A DNA stretch of 64,000 nucleotides from Paenibacillus agricola (lineage in GTDB: Bacteria > Bacillota > Bacilli > Paenibacillales > NBRC-103111). Location: the NCBI RefSeq assembly GCF_011440305.1, contig NZ_JAAOIW010000001.1, positions 620,001 to 684,000 on the forward strand. The letters are read 5' to 3'. The notes under the pieces were generated by a model, which was given only the letters and a program-made list of their open reading frames with translations, was not told the origin of the DNA and ran no database searches. The stretch's first letter is position 1, and the number at the start of each line of letters is the position of its first letter. Of the stretch, positions 52,495 to 60,334 are shown piece by piece. Both the position numbers and the translations under genes were made by a program.

Positions 52495-54084
52495 TCATTT
52501 GCCATACCGATATTCCTTGGGGGACATCCCCGTCCTTTTTTTGAAAATTTTGCCGAAATGCTGCAGATCCAAATACCCGATTTTTGAAGCGATTTCATAA
52601 ATTTTCAAATTGGATTCGCGCAGCAGTCTCCTTGCCCTTTCAATCCGCAATTCAATCACATAATCGGAAAAGGTTTGCCCGGTTTCCTTTTTGAACAAAT
52701 GGCTTAGCCATACCGGATGAATAGCCAGCCCGTCAGCAATTCCTTGCAGCGTTATGTCCTTATCGAACTCCTCAGCAATTCTTGCTTTCGCCTGCTCAAT
52801 AATCGCATTGCCTGAACCCGTTAGCTGTGCGGTTACTTTCGCTGAAAGATCCTCAAAATATTCGCAAAGCTCATGCTTAACGGAGTCAATTGATTCATAG
52901 CATTCCAGACGTTCCCACAAGGAAAGCGAAATTTGGTCGATATAGATGCCCGATTTCTCATTTACGAGCGCTTGAATCTCCATAATCCAGTCGAGGCAGC
53001 TTTGTGCCAGTTGCTTACGATGCATAATTTGGGTGAAACGTACCATGCTTTCCACTTTATCCCGAACGGCTTCAATAATTCCATCCCGATCCCCACCAAT
53101 TAAGGCAGCCGTGCATCGCTCATTAATATCCGCCGTTGCTTGCCCTTGTCCATCCACCTTCATTTCCTGATAGTATAGCTCAGGCTTACGATTGGCTGCA
53201 GCCCATCTCAGCGCTTGGATGGATTGCTCATAGGCATCGTACAAGGCTTGAAAAGAAAACATCGTGCCGCTTACGCCAAAATGCAGCTCCAGCTTCTGAT
53301 ACTTCCGCACATTATGGCGGATCGCCTCCATCATTTCCTCCAGGTCCGGATAAGCAGACACGACGATCCAGCGGTTATGGACATTTTTCATTAAATAGGA
53401 GGAATGGAACGATTCCATCGTTTCTCCGGCCACATTGCCTAAAGAAAATAGCTGAAGCTCCATGTCCTTATCGCTTTCCGGTACATCGCCGCTGACCCCA
53501 AAGGCCATCAGGTGGTAAGAGGAGGTCGTGAGCCAGGTTAAATTCCAAAGCTGAAGCCGATGGTAAATATGCTCCTGTAGCTGCGTTTTTTTCGTGCAAA
53601 AGCTTAATATATATTGGTCCATCAGCATTTTAGTACCCATCTGTGCATGCTCAATCCGATGCTGCATTTCGAACCGCTGGCGATCCTCATCCTGGATCAT
53701 CCCAACAATTTTACGCAGCTTCTGGGAAAATTCAGTTTTATCAAAGGGCTTCAGCACATAATCAAGCGCCCCTAATTGCAGGCTTCGTTGTGCATAGGAA
53801 AATTCATTATAGCTGCTTATGACAATTACCTTCGGATCATAATTCGGCATTTGCATAACCTCATCGAGCAGCTCCAAGCCGGACAACCGGGGCAGGACAA
53901 TATCCGTAATAATAATCCGCGGAAACAACGTACGGATCATTTCTCTTGCGTCCTCCGCATTGCCAATCGCATAGATATGCCCAATAGCCGGGTCCAGCTG
54001 TTGAAGAGCAGTGCGTATGCCTTCGAGTACTTCACCTTCATCCTCGATGATTAATATATCTATGGCTACATTCACCCCATTCAC
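52495..54084 (-). CDS. YesN-type AraC-family response regulator
   Basis: 529 residues from GTG 54084; GTG 54075 is an alternative. Receiver domain with EDEG and phospho-acceptor Asp in IITDIVLPRLSG, then a long central domain, then an AraC double helix-turn-helix (IAEEFDKDITLQGIADGL; FGKIFKKRTGMSPKEYR). With YesM it should activate the sugar transporter and enzyme genes. The kinase gene begins 10 bases after its stop. Confidence 0.92.
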   Translation of the reverse strand: MNGVNVAIDILIIEDEGEVLEGIRTALQQLDPAIGHIYAIGNAEDAREMIRTLFPRIIITDIVLPRLSGLELLDEVMQMPNYDPKVIVISSYNEFSYAQRSLQLGALDYVLKPFDKTEFSQKLRKIVGMIQDEDRQRFEMQHRIEHAQMGTKMLMDQYILSFCTKKTQLQEHIYHRLQLWNLTWLTTSSYHLMAFGVSGDVPESDKDMELQLFSLGNVAGETMESFHSSYLMKNVHNRWIVVSAYPDLEEMMEAIRHNVRKYQKLELHFGVSGTMFSFQALYDAYEQSIQALRWAAANRKPELYYQEMKVDGQGQATADINERCTAALIGGDRDGIIEAVRDKVESMVRFTQIMHRKQLAQSCLDWIMEIQALVNEKSGIYIDQISLSLWERLECYESIDSVKHELCEYFEDLSAKVTAQLTGSGNAIIEQAKARIAEEFDKDITLQGIADGLAIHPVWLSHLFKKETGQTFSDYVIELRIERARRLLRESNLKIYEIASKIGYLDLQHFGKIFKKRTGMSPKEYRYGK

Positions 54085-54143
54085 TGCCTTCCATCCCTAA
54101 TCTATACATCATTATACCACCATATTTTCCCACAAACAGCTGT

Positions 54144-54194
54144 AGCCGTGTATGTTCATTGTACCTGCAAGCAAGGTACGAACAATACACGGCT
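54144..54194. repeat. Long imperfect hairpin upstream of yesN-like gene
   Basis: AGCCGTGTATGTTC pairs with GAACAATACACGGCT (one bulge), with an inner GTACC/GGTAC stem around GCAAGCAA. No T-run on either side. It lies between the chimeric gene and the regulator gene. It shares GTAGCCGTGTA with a weaker hairpin at about 42281-42299, hinting at a dispersed repeat. Confidence 0.6.
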
Positions 54195-54218
54195 GTGTAT
54201 AGGTTTATGGGGGGTCAG

Positions 54219-55634
54219 TTAATCCGACTTGGCTATCAAATATTGGTTCCAGGCTGCCAGCACCGAATCACCTTTCAGAATCATTCTGTTCGTATCGACA
54301 AAATCATTCGCCAACCTCAGCTTAAGCTTCTCGAGTAAAGCTCCCGGCTTGAACTGCATATCCAGCTCAATCGGTCCGGCGATGGTGTAAGGCTTCAGAC
54401 GCGTCGTGGCTTCCACGCATGCTCGGGCTCCGGCTTGTAGCAGCCCAGCCGTCTTGGACGGCGGATAGCAGGCCGCCGCCGCATCGTCAAGCGATTGCTT
54501 CACGCTGACCGTAACCGTGCCTGGCAGCAACGCTTCGGTCTCCTTCGCGCCCTCCGAGTCGGCTGTGACCATCACCAGCGGTACACCCGCTTCGCCGGCC
54601 ATCAGCGCTTCAAGCCCGATCTCGCCAACGACAACCCCATTTACGCTCATTAAGCTAATATCATGCTCGTAATTGTGGTTAAGCAGCGCTCCCGGCGTGC
54701 TAGCTTTTGCATGAAGACCAAGCAAAATCATCCCGTCGAAGCTTTTGTCCAAGAAGCCCAGATTAGCAGGAGCATAATGCGGCTTGCCGCAAATTGCTGT
54801 AACCCGGGGATCCAGCTGGAACAAGTCTACGTTCGTCCCGAAAAAGTGGATATCATAGAACTCATAGCCCCAAGGCGGGTGCATATCGCCATATAAAGGA
54901 CTACCCGGATTGCTCATAACGCAGCTACCCAGATGGACATGCTGGATATAGCTCTTAGAGTCACTTACCGCTTGCGCAAAAGTTTCATTCATTAAGGGGA
55001 CATGCCCCATATCCAAAAGAAGCCCAATGTTCGGGTAGCCTTTCTCCTGCACCCGCCGAACGACCTCGGCTGCTTCGTGCGTCGATCCGACCAGCAGGTT
55101 TTTGCCAATGGAGCGGTCAAAGGGCTCGATCATCAGCATAAGCTCGGGAACCGCCTCGCAAAGTGCTGCCACATAGTCAACAAAGTAGCCGGTTTGCTCG
55201 ACAATAAGCGCTGCTCCCGGATTGGGTCCGCTCGCTATGACCGCCTTCTCGGCGCCAATACCAAGCGCCCTTCGCAAATGCTGGGTTACTTCGTCGATCG
55301 TTTCCTGGCGAATCTCGGCATCCGGGCTGTTCGGGTTTCGCCTGGAGCTGTTCATTAACGGGCAGTTGTAAACGGGTATTTTACCGCTGGACAGCACTTG
55401 TGCTGTTTCTTCTTCAGCCGTTGCTCCATCCTCTGGAACAAACATATCAATAATTTCAAACTCGGGATAGGCCAATACCTCGGGAAGGGTGCGGCGGTGC
55501 TCGGACACGGATTCAAAGGTCAATGGAAATAATAAATGGTGGTTCAGCCCTAAGCGAAAATAACGTTTCCACGGCTGTTCTTTCATAGGCTGTTCCTTCA
55601 AAGGCTGTCTATCTATAAGGTACGGTTCGCTCAT
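54219..55634 (-). CDS. Chimera: TIM-barrel isomerase N-terminus fused to truncated M55 D-aminopeptidase
   Basis: 471 residues. Residues about 27-253 form a xylose isomerase-like barrel (LLLDMGHVPLMNE; IQHVHLGSCV; GDMHPPWG). Immediately after PPWG the sequence changes to the DppA/M55 pattern: DIHFFG, GKPHYAPANLGFLD, GLHAKASTPGALLNH, GVVVGEIGLEALMAGEAG and VMVTAD. The M55 N-terminal strand with the DMEG metal ligands is missing, and the barrel lacks its last part. Start ATG overlaps the upstream stop (ATGA); ATG 55586 behind AAGGA is an alternative. Peptidase activity is unlikely. Confidence 0.75.
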   Translation of the reverse strand: MSEPYLIDRQPLKEQPMKEQPWKRYFRLGLNHHLLFPLTFESVSEHRRTLPEVLAYPEFEIIDMFVPEDGATAEEETAQVLSSGKIPVYNCPLMNSSRRNPNSPDAEIRQETIDEVTQHLRRALGIGAEKAVIASGPNPGAALIVEQTGYFVDYVAALCEAVPELMLMIEPFDRSIGKNLLVGSTHEAAEVVRRVQEKGYPNIGLLLDMGHVPLMNETFAQAVSDSKSYIQHVHLGSCVMSNPGSPLYGDMHPPWGYEFYDIHFFGTNVDLFQLDPRVTAICGKPHYAPANLGFLDKSFDGMILLGLHAKASTPGALLNHNYEHDISLMSVNGVVVGEIGLEALMAGEAGVPLVMVTADSEGAKETEALLPGTVTVSVKQSLDDAAAACYPPSKTAGLLQAGARACVEATTRLKPYTIAGPIELDMQFKPGALLEKLKLRLANDFVDTNRMILKGDSVLAAWNQYLIAKSD

Positions 55635-57385
55635 AAGGATAACCCTGCCCGGTAGTTGCCTACCGCTTCCGAGGTTAGCAGGTGGCGGTCATATAGGCGC
55701 AAGGCTCCAATCGTTCCGCTCCAGCCTGCGCCCAACAACACTTGGCCGCTGCCATTGACATCCTGCAAATGCGGCGAGAATCGCCCCCAGCCAAACTGCC
55801 GTTGCTTTCCGCCGTCACCAAGCTCGCCGTTGACCACAAACGTAATAATATTGGGTCCGCCATCCACGATTATAGACACATGCTGCCAAGCGTTAGGCTG
55901 AATCAACCCATCATCAGACTCCCAGGAGGCTTCGCTTCTGCCGTCATTCAAGGTTAAACGCACAGTTGCGCGTTCCGTCAGCGTAACAGCGATGCCTTTG
56001 CCATCTCGCCCTCTTGTATCAAGCAGCATGCCCACCTGGTCCCGGCTTCCGGCAAATAGACGCATATCGACCGTAAACCCGCCGCCCGCTGCCAAATTCG
56101 GCAATTGCGGAAGCAGGGCAAGCGCTCCGCCCAGCTCCGCCTGTGAGGCTTCGAACACCAGCCCCCGCTCTGCTAGCTGGCTATTCGTATGCTGGCTCCA
56201 CATCGCTTCCAGCAATGCTGGATCAACCTCATGCACGCGGGCAACGGTTTTCTGGGTCTCGGAAATAAAATATTTTCCGCGGTCCTCGATAAAATCCGGA
56301 TAGCTAATTCGTGTCTTCGGCTCGTCGTCGTACAGCACAATTTCCGGCTGTGACCAATGAATATGACCATTGATCTCTACCCCACCACACATCCATGCCG
56401 GATTGCGGTCCAAGTAAGCTAAGGGTGGAGTTGCACGGTTATCCTTGCCATGATTATGGAACCAGAGAATATAGTTGCCGTTGCTGAATTTGCGCACAAA
56501 ATTGGCCGCCCGCGGATGCTTGATCTTCCGCCCACCTGGGCTGTACTCCGCATATTGTGGACTTGTCCATGTGTGCCCACCATCACGGCTATAAGCTTGG
56601 CCATTATGTCCTTCAATGGTTCGGTAAGTACAATATAGGCTGCCATCACTCAAGCCCACAAGGTTATGCTCATCAGCAACCTTGCCAAGTGGCGCATGAA
56701 TCCCTTTGTCTCCATCTGGGAGCGTTTCCCATTCGATTCGCGCGGGATCTGACTCCGATAACAGGTTACTGCTTTTTACAAAAATCCCTTCGGACGAAGC
56801 CATAAAACCATTACCAAAGCTTCCCACCTTGGCAAGACCCATATAAACGGCGCCTTCATGAATCATTGGCTTACCTACACCCCAAAAAAATTGCACTTCA
56901 CCTTCGTACGGGTTATCGCGATCAATCTGCATATTACGTATAGGCACTTGGTAATGCTCCTTAGACCATGAGCGTCCACTGTCATCGGAATATTTGAACA
57001 TTAGGTCACCTAATGTATCTACACGGGATATATAGGAACCGTTGTCGGATATAACCTCTCTTCTATTTTGCCCATTATAGGTATAGAAAGCATAGATCCT
57101 GCCACTAGGGAGGATAAGCGGCATTACCCAAGAAGCCTCCGGGCCATCAGCGGGTTCTATATCAATCAGCTCCGACCAGGTCTGTCCTTGATCGGTGCTA
57201 ATGGTGGAGACAACATGCTGGCCCCATTCACCTTCGACGCCTTCGCCTGTCGTTAATACGCAAACCCATTCGCCACTATCGGTAATCACGATATAGGGCT
57301 GGTCACAATAATGCTCACACGGGATTTCATGTCCCCATTTAATATTCCTCAAATCAGCAGCTGCGTTGGTCGTTTGGTTACTCAT
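55631..57385 (-). CDS. Sialidase-fold protein with C-terminal LamG/concanavalin domain
   Basis: 584 residues, AAAAGGGTGAG before the ATG. Asp-boxes STDQGQTW (63-70), SDDSGRSW (133-140) and SRDGGHTW (about 268) define a sialidase-type propeller (to about 400). The C-terminal part (about 430-584: NAWQHVSIIVDGG; GTIGALRLYDRHL) is a LamG/concanavalin-type carbohydrate-binding sandwich. No signal peptide is visible. Probably a glycosidase or lyase for an imported or surface glycan; substrate unknown. Its stop overlaps the start of the chimeric gene. Confidence 0.82.
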   Translation of the reverse strand: MSNQTTNAAADLRNIKWGHEIPCEHYCDQPYIVITDSGEWVCVLTTGEGVEGEWGQHVVSTISTDQGQTWSELIDIEPADGPEASWVMPLILPSGRIYAFYTYNGQNRREVISDNGSYISRVDTLGDLMFKYSDDSGRSWSKEHYQVPIRNMQIDRDNPYEGEVQFFWGVGKPMIHEGAVYMGLAKVGSFGNGFMASSEGIFVKSSNLLSESDPARIEWETLPDGDKGIHAPLGKVADEHNLVGLSDGSLYCTYRTIEGHNGQAYSRDGGHTWTSPQYAEYSPGGRKIKHPRAANFVRKFSNGNYILWFHNHGKDNRATPPLAYLDRNPAWMCGGVEINGHIHWSQPEIVLYDDEPKTRISYPDFIEDRGKYFISETQKTVARVHEVDPALLEAMWSQHTNSQLAERGLVFEASQAELGGALALLPQLPNLAAGGGFTVDMRLFAGSRDQVGMLLDTRGRDGKGIAVTLTERATVRLTLNDGRSEASWESDDGLIQPNAWQHVSIIVDGGPNIITFVVNGELGDGGKQRQFGWGRFSPHLQDVNGSGQVLLGAGWSGTIGALRLYDRHLLTSEAVGNYRAGLSL

Positions 57386-57554
57386 ATTGGCTCACCCTTT
57401 TCCATATAATTGCTTCCGTTCCATCATAACGAATTCGGTGGCAATAAAAGATAGGTCTAACTTAAGTTATTACCTGACTCTGTTAACTTTTCATCTTCAC
57501 TTTGCCTTATATTCCAGTTTAGGTTAAACTAAATAAAGAAGGATGTGGTTATCC

Positions 57555-57761
57555 ATGTTAAAAGAATTTCTCAATCAACAAGTGACAATTTTGTTCATTG
57601 ATGGCGGAAGTATAGGCAATGGAAAGTTAATTGAGATGGATGAGCGATTCGTCAAGTACCAATCTCCCCATAACCTCAATATCATTCCAATCAGCTCGAT
57701 AAAAACCGTTACTCTACAAACAGAAGAAAGACCAAACTCCACCATAAAGGGTTTTGTGTAA
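57555..57761 (+). CDS. Small Sm-like beta-barrel protein
   Basis: 68 residues from ATG 57555, with GAAGGA 11 bases upstream; ATG 57543 overlaps the site. Predicted strands VTILFIDGGS, GKLIEMDERFVKYQ and NIIPISSIKTVTL resemble a short LSm/SH3-like barrel seen in many small Bacillales proteins. Nothing indicates RNA binding specifically. A terminator follows. Only plus-strand gene in this part of the locus. Confidence 0.65.
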   Translation: MLKEFLNQQVTILFIDGGSIGNGKLIEMDERFVKYQSPHNLNIIPISSIKTVTLQTEERPNSTIKGFV

Positions 57762-57771
57762 GCAAACAATG

Positions 57772-57795
57772 AAGCCACTTTGGTGGCTTTTTTTA
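57772..57795 (+). terminator. Terminator of Sm-like gene
   Basis: AAGCCAC/GTGGCTT with a 4-base loop, followed by TTTTTT. Confidence 0.85.
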
Positions 57796-57860
57796 CTTGG
57801 TCGATCGGACGATAAACCACTCTCACTTGCCAAATAAGAACAGGCTTGGAGGCGACGAAA

Positions 57861-57888
57861 AACAAAAAAAGGCTGCCCATGGGCAACC
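57861..57888 (-). terminator. Terminator of AIM24 gene
   Basis: On the minus strand GGTTGCCC/GGGCAGCC (one mismatch) followed by TTTTTTTGTT, 13 bases after the AIM24 gene stop. Confidence 0.85.
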
Positions 57889-57903
57889 AGCTTTATTACA
57901 TGG

Positions 57904-58602
57904 CTATTTAATAAAAATACCGCCAAAAGGAATCACTTCTCTAAGCACCCGGCGCATCCAGCTCTCGCTTTGCATATGCTCGTCTAGCTGCTTGTCCGGT
58001 TTACACGGCTGCAGCAGCACAGAGCCTGTACCCGTTAGTTCCCAGTGGTAATTCATATGCTGGCTGGCAAGTGTATTGCCGTATACGCAAGGCTTAAGGC
58101 TAATATGCTGGGGATAAGCAACGAGGCATTGGACATCCACATATAACGGCTCGTCCGGATGAAGCTCCACCTCATAAAGCGGACCTGCCGTCAGCAAACC
58201 GAGCGTCCCTGGCCCCTGAAACCGCATTTTCACAAAATCGCGGGACATGATCGCATTTCGCACCGTTTGGATATGCGTCCGAAAGCTCATGCCTTCCATA
58301 TAAAATAACACATGCTTAAACTCAAACAACAGATCGTCATCCTCTTTAATAGCAACCGTACCCAAGTTATATCCCTCGGGAAGCCCCAGCATACAGCGTG
58401 ACGGACCACTAATTCGCGATTGGATCAATCTTTTTTTGCGGTACATATTGGACAGCTTCATAAATGAATCCTCGCGCAGGTGGGACGCACCCTGAAAAGC
58501 GACGATCTGATTGGGATGCAGCACATGGACGGATTCTCCCTTATCAACAGTCAGCGCAGCCAAACGGGTCATCTGTCCTGCTTGCTCAAAAGAAATGTCC
58601 AT
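57904..58602 (-). CDS. AIM24-family protein
   Basis: 232 residues, GGAGG 8 bases before the ATG. The beta-rich AIM24/TIGR00266-type fold is seen in FEFKHVLFYMEGMSFRT, FVKMRFQGPGTLGLLTAGP and CVYGNTLASQHMNYHWELTGTGSV (quoted in parts). The bacterial role is unknown; the yeast namesake is mitochondrial. It follows a coiled-coil membrane protein gene 49 bases away, perhaps co-transcribed. Confidence 0.85.
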   Translation of the reverse strand: MDISFEQAGQMTRLAALTVDKGESVHVLHPNQIVAFQGASHLREDSFMKLSNMYRKKRLIQSRISGPSRCMLGLPEGYNLGTVAIKEDDDLLFEFKHVLFYMEGMSFRTHIQTVRNAIMSRDFVKMRFQGPGTLGLLTAGPLYEVELHPDEPLYVDVQCLVAYPQHISLKPCVYGNTLASQHMNYHWELTGTGSVLLQPCKPDKQLDEHMQSESWMRRVLREVIPFGGIFIK

Positions 58603-58650
58603 AAAAGCGCCCTCCGCAACTTCCAGCTTACCTATCTGCTATCTGCCAAT

Positions 58651-59175
58651 CTATTTGCGCAAGCTTCGCTTTTGTCTTTTCCAAACCGCTACCCGAATTA
58701 ATCGACCAGCAACAAAATAGCCAGCAACTAATAAGACAGCGGTGATGCCAAACATGATGTACTTCCGTGTCCGTGCTTGCTGCTCAAGCTTTGCTTGCTC
58801 TGCGGCTTGGATACTATGTTGCAGCGCTTCATTTTGCGCCATTAATTGCTTGTTTTGGGCGAGTAGCCGCTCCTCAGTTGCTTTGGATCTGGCAATGGTT
58901 TCTGCCAGTTGATCCTTCTGCTCATCGAACTTCTTGACCTGCTCCTGCAGCTGCTGCTTGGTTGCCTCGTATTGCTTCTCGACCGTTTCCATCTGCTCCG
59001 GCAGACGATAAATATCCTGCACCCGATCAAAAAATCCGGCATGGACGGTGGAAAAAGGCTGTAGGAGCATGCCGGCAAAAGCTGCAGCCAGCAGGCCTTG
59101 TCCCAGTCGCTTGATCAATGTTGGGTAAGACCTGCATCCAGAAGCGTAGTCTCTCAAACGGTATTTGCTCTTCAT
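58651..59175 (-). CDS. Membrane-anchored coiled-coil protein
   Basis: 174 residues, GGAGG-like site (TGGAGGTGG) before the ATG. A signal-like helix (about 25-46, ending VHAG), then a long coiled coil (about 60-135, rich in Gln, Glu and Lys), then a membrane helix (about 140-160) and a basic tail. The layout suggests an envelope spacer. No family recognised. Upstream of the AIM24 gene. Confidence 0.72.
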   Translation of the reverse strand: MKSKYRLRDYASGCRSYPTLIKRLGQGLLAAAFAGMLLQPFSTVHAGFFDRVQDIYRLPEQMETVEKQYEATKQQLQEQVKKFDEQKDQLAETIARSKATEERLLAQNKQLMAQNEALQHSIQAAEQAKLEQQARTRKYIMFGITAVLLVAGYFVAGRLIRVAVWKRQKRSLRK

Positions 59176-59283
59176 CCCTTATCCACCTCCATCAAATCGA
59201 CATCTACTTATATTTTACCCCATATTTCGCTAGATGCAAATACAATGAACCTCTTATAAAGAAGCAACTTGAAGCACAAGAAA

Positions 59284-59311
59284 AAAGACTGCTATTTAAC
59301 AAGCAGTCTTT
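59284..59311 (-). terminator. Terminator of PfkB kinase gene
   Basis: AAAGACTGCT/AGCAGTCTTT around an 8-base loop. On the minus strand it is followed by a T-run. The stem includes the last codons of the kinase gene. Confidence 0.85.
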
Positions 59312-60242
59312 GGAAATATTCATCATTGCTAATTTTGGATTGTAGCTCAAGACAATTGTTTTCCTGCGACTCCACTGTCCAGCCGGCAACCTTTGTGCCA
59401 CATACAACAGCTTCACCCAGGCTCAAGCCTCTAACTAATCCCATCACCGTACCGGAGAAAAAAGCATCACCTGCGCCGCTGGAATCTTTTAATTGTACAG
59501 GGAAGATCTGCTGGTGACCCTTGGCTTTAGTATTGGCGTCATAATACAAGGAACCCTTCTCGCCAAGTGTTATCACCATCGAACGCATACCTGCCGCATT
59601 TACAAAGGCTACAAGCTCCTGCAGCATCTCGTCGTTGCTCAAGCCAGCAAAGCTTTTGCCTGTTAGGCGCTCCGCTTCCACATCATTGCAGATAAAGCAT
59701 TCCAGGTCGCTCAGCAATCCCCTGTTTTTCAAAACAACATCCAAATTACCAGGAATCCCGTATACAGGCTTCTGTTGCTTGACTGCCATTGCCAGTACGT
59801 CACTGCTAATCTGCTCATTCAGATCCAGCTCCAATACAATATGGGAGGAGCGCTCTACAATCGCCTGACCGGAATCGGCTATGATACTTTGCAGGGATGC
59901 TAGATCCGGCATTTGGGAAATCGATCCAGCCAGATCACCCGCCTGATCCAATACGACCAGCCACATGCCCATACCTTCATTGGCCGGTTTTAGAAATTCC
60001 GTATCCACCTTAACCGTCTGCAGACGTTGTTTAATCTCTATACCTAAACCGGAATGATCTATTGTGGATATGAATGCTGTGTTTAAATCAAGACGAGCCA
60101 TATTCTCAACCACATTACGGCCTACGCCCCCGTGCACAAACTCGATGCTTCCGAGGTTCCTGCCTTGAGGTAAATAAGCTTGTTTGGCAAAGCCTTTACA
60201 ATCAACGAACACTGTACCTATTATTGATACAAAATTTTTCAT
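59292..60242 (-). CDS. PfkB-family carbohydrate kinase
   Basis: 316 residues, GGAG 7 bases before the ATG. N-terminal GTVFVDCKG and GGVGRNVVENMARL match PfkB signature 1. Signature 2 DSSGAGDAFFSG contains the catalytic Asp. Substrate could be a sugar, sugar acid or nucleoside (pseudouridine-kinase-like proteins share the N-terminus). Position after the binding-protein gene points to phosphorylation of the imported sugar product. Confidence 0.88.
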   Translation of the reverse strand: MKNFVSIIGTVFVDCKGFAKQAYLPQGRNLGSIEFVHGGVGRNVVENMARLDLNTAFISTIDHSGLGIEIKQRLQTVKVDTEFLKPANEGMGMWLVVLDQAGDLAGSISQMPDLASLQSIIADSGQAIVERSSHIVLELDLNEQISSDVLAMAVKQQKPVYGIPGNLDVVLKNRGLLSDLECFICNDVEAERLTGKSFAGLSNDEMLQELVAFVNAAGMRSMVITLGEKGSLYYDANTKAKGHQQIFPVQLKDSSGAGDAFFSGTVMGLVRGLSLGEAVVCGTKVAGWTVESQENNCLELQSKISNDEYFQRLLVK

Positions 60243-60334
60243 AGCTAGCTCCTTAGAACTTGAATGGTCTTAGGAATCTATTATATGATTTTTTTGTAAA
60301 AGTGGCTATTAAAATTATTAATGCTATCCCATAT

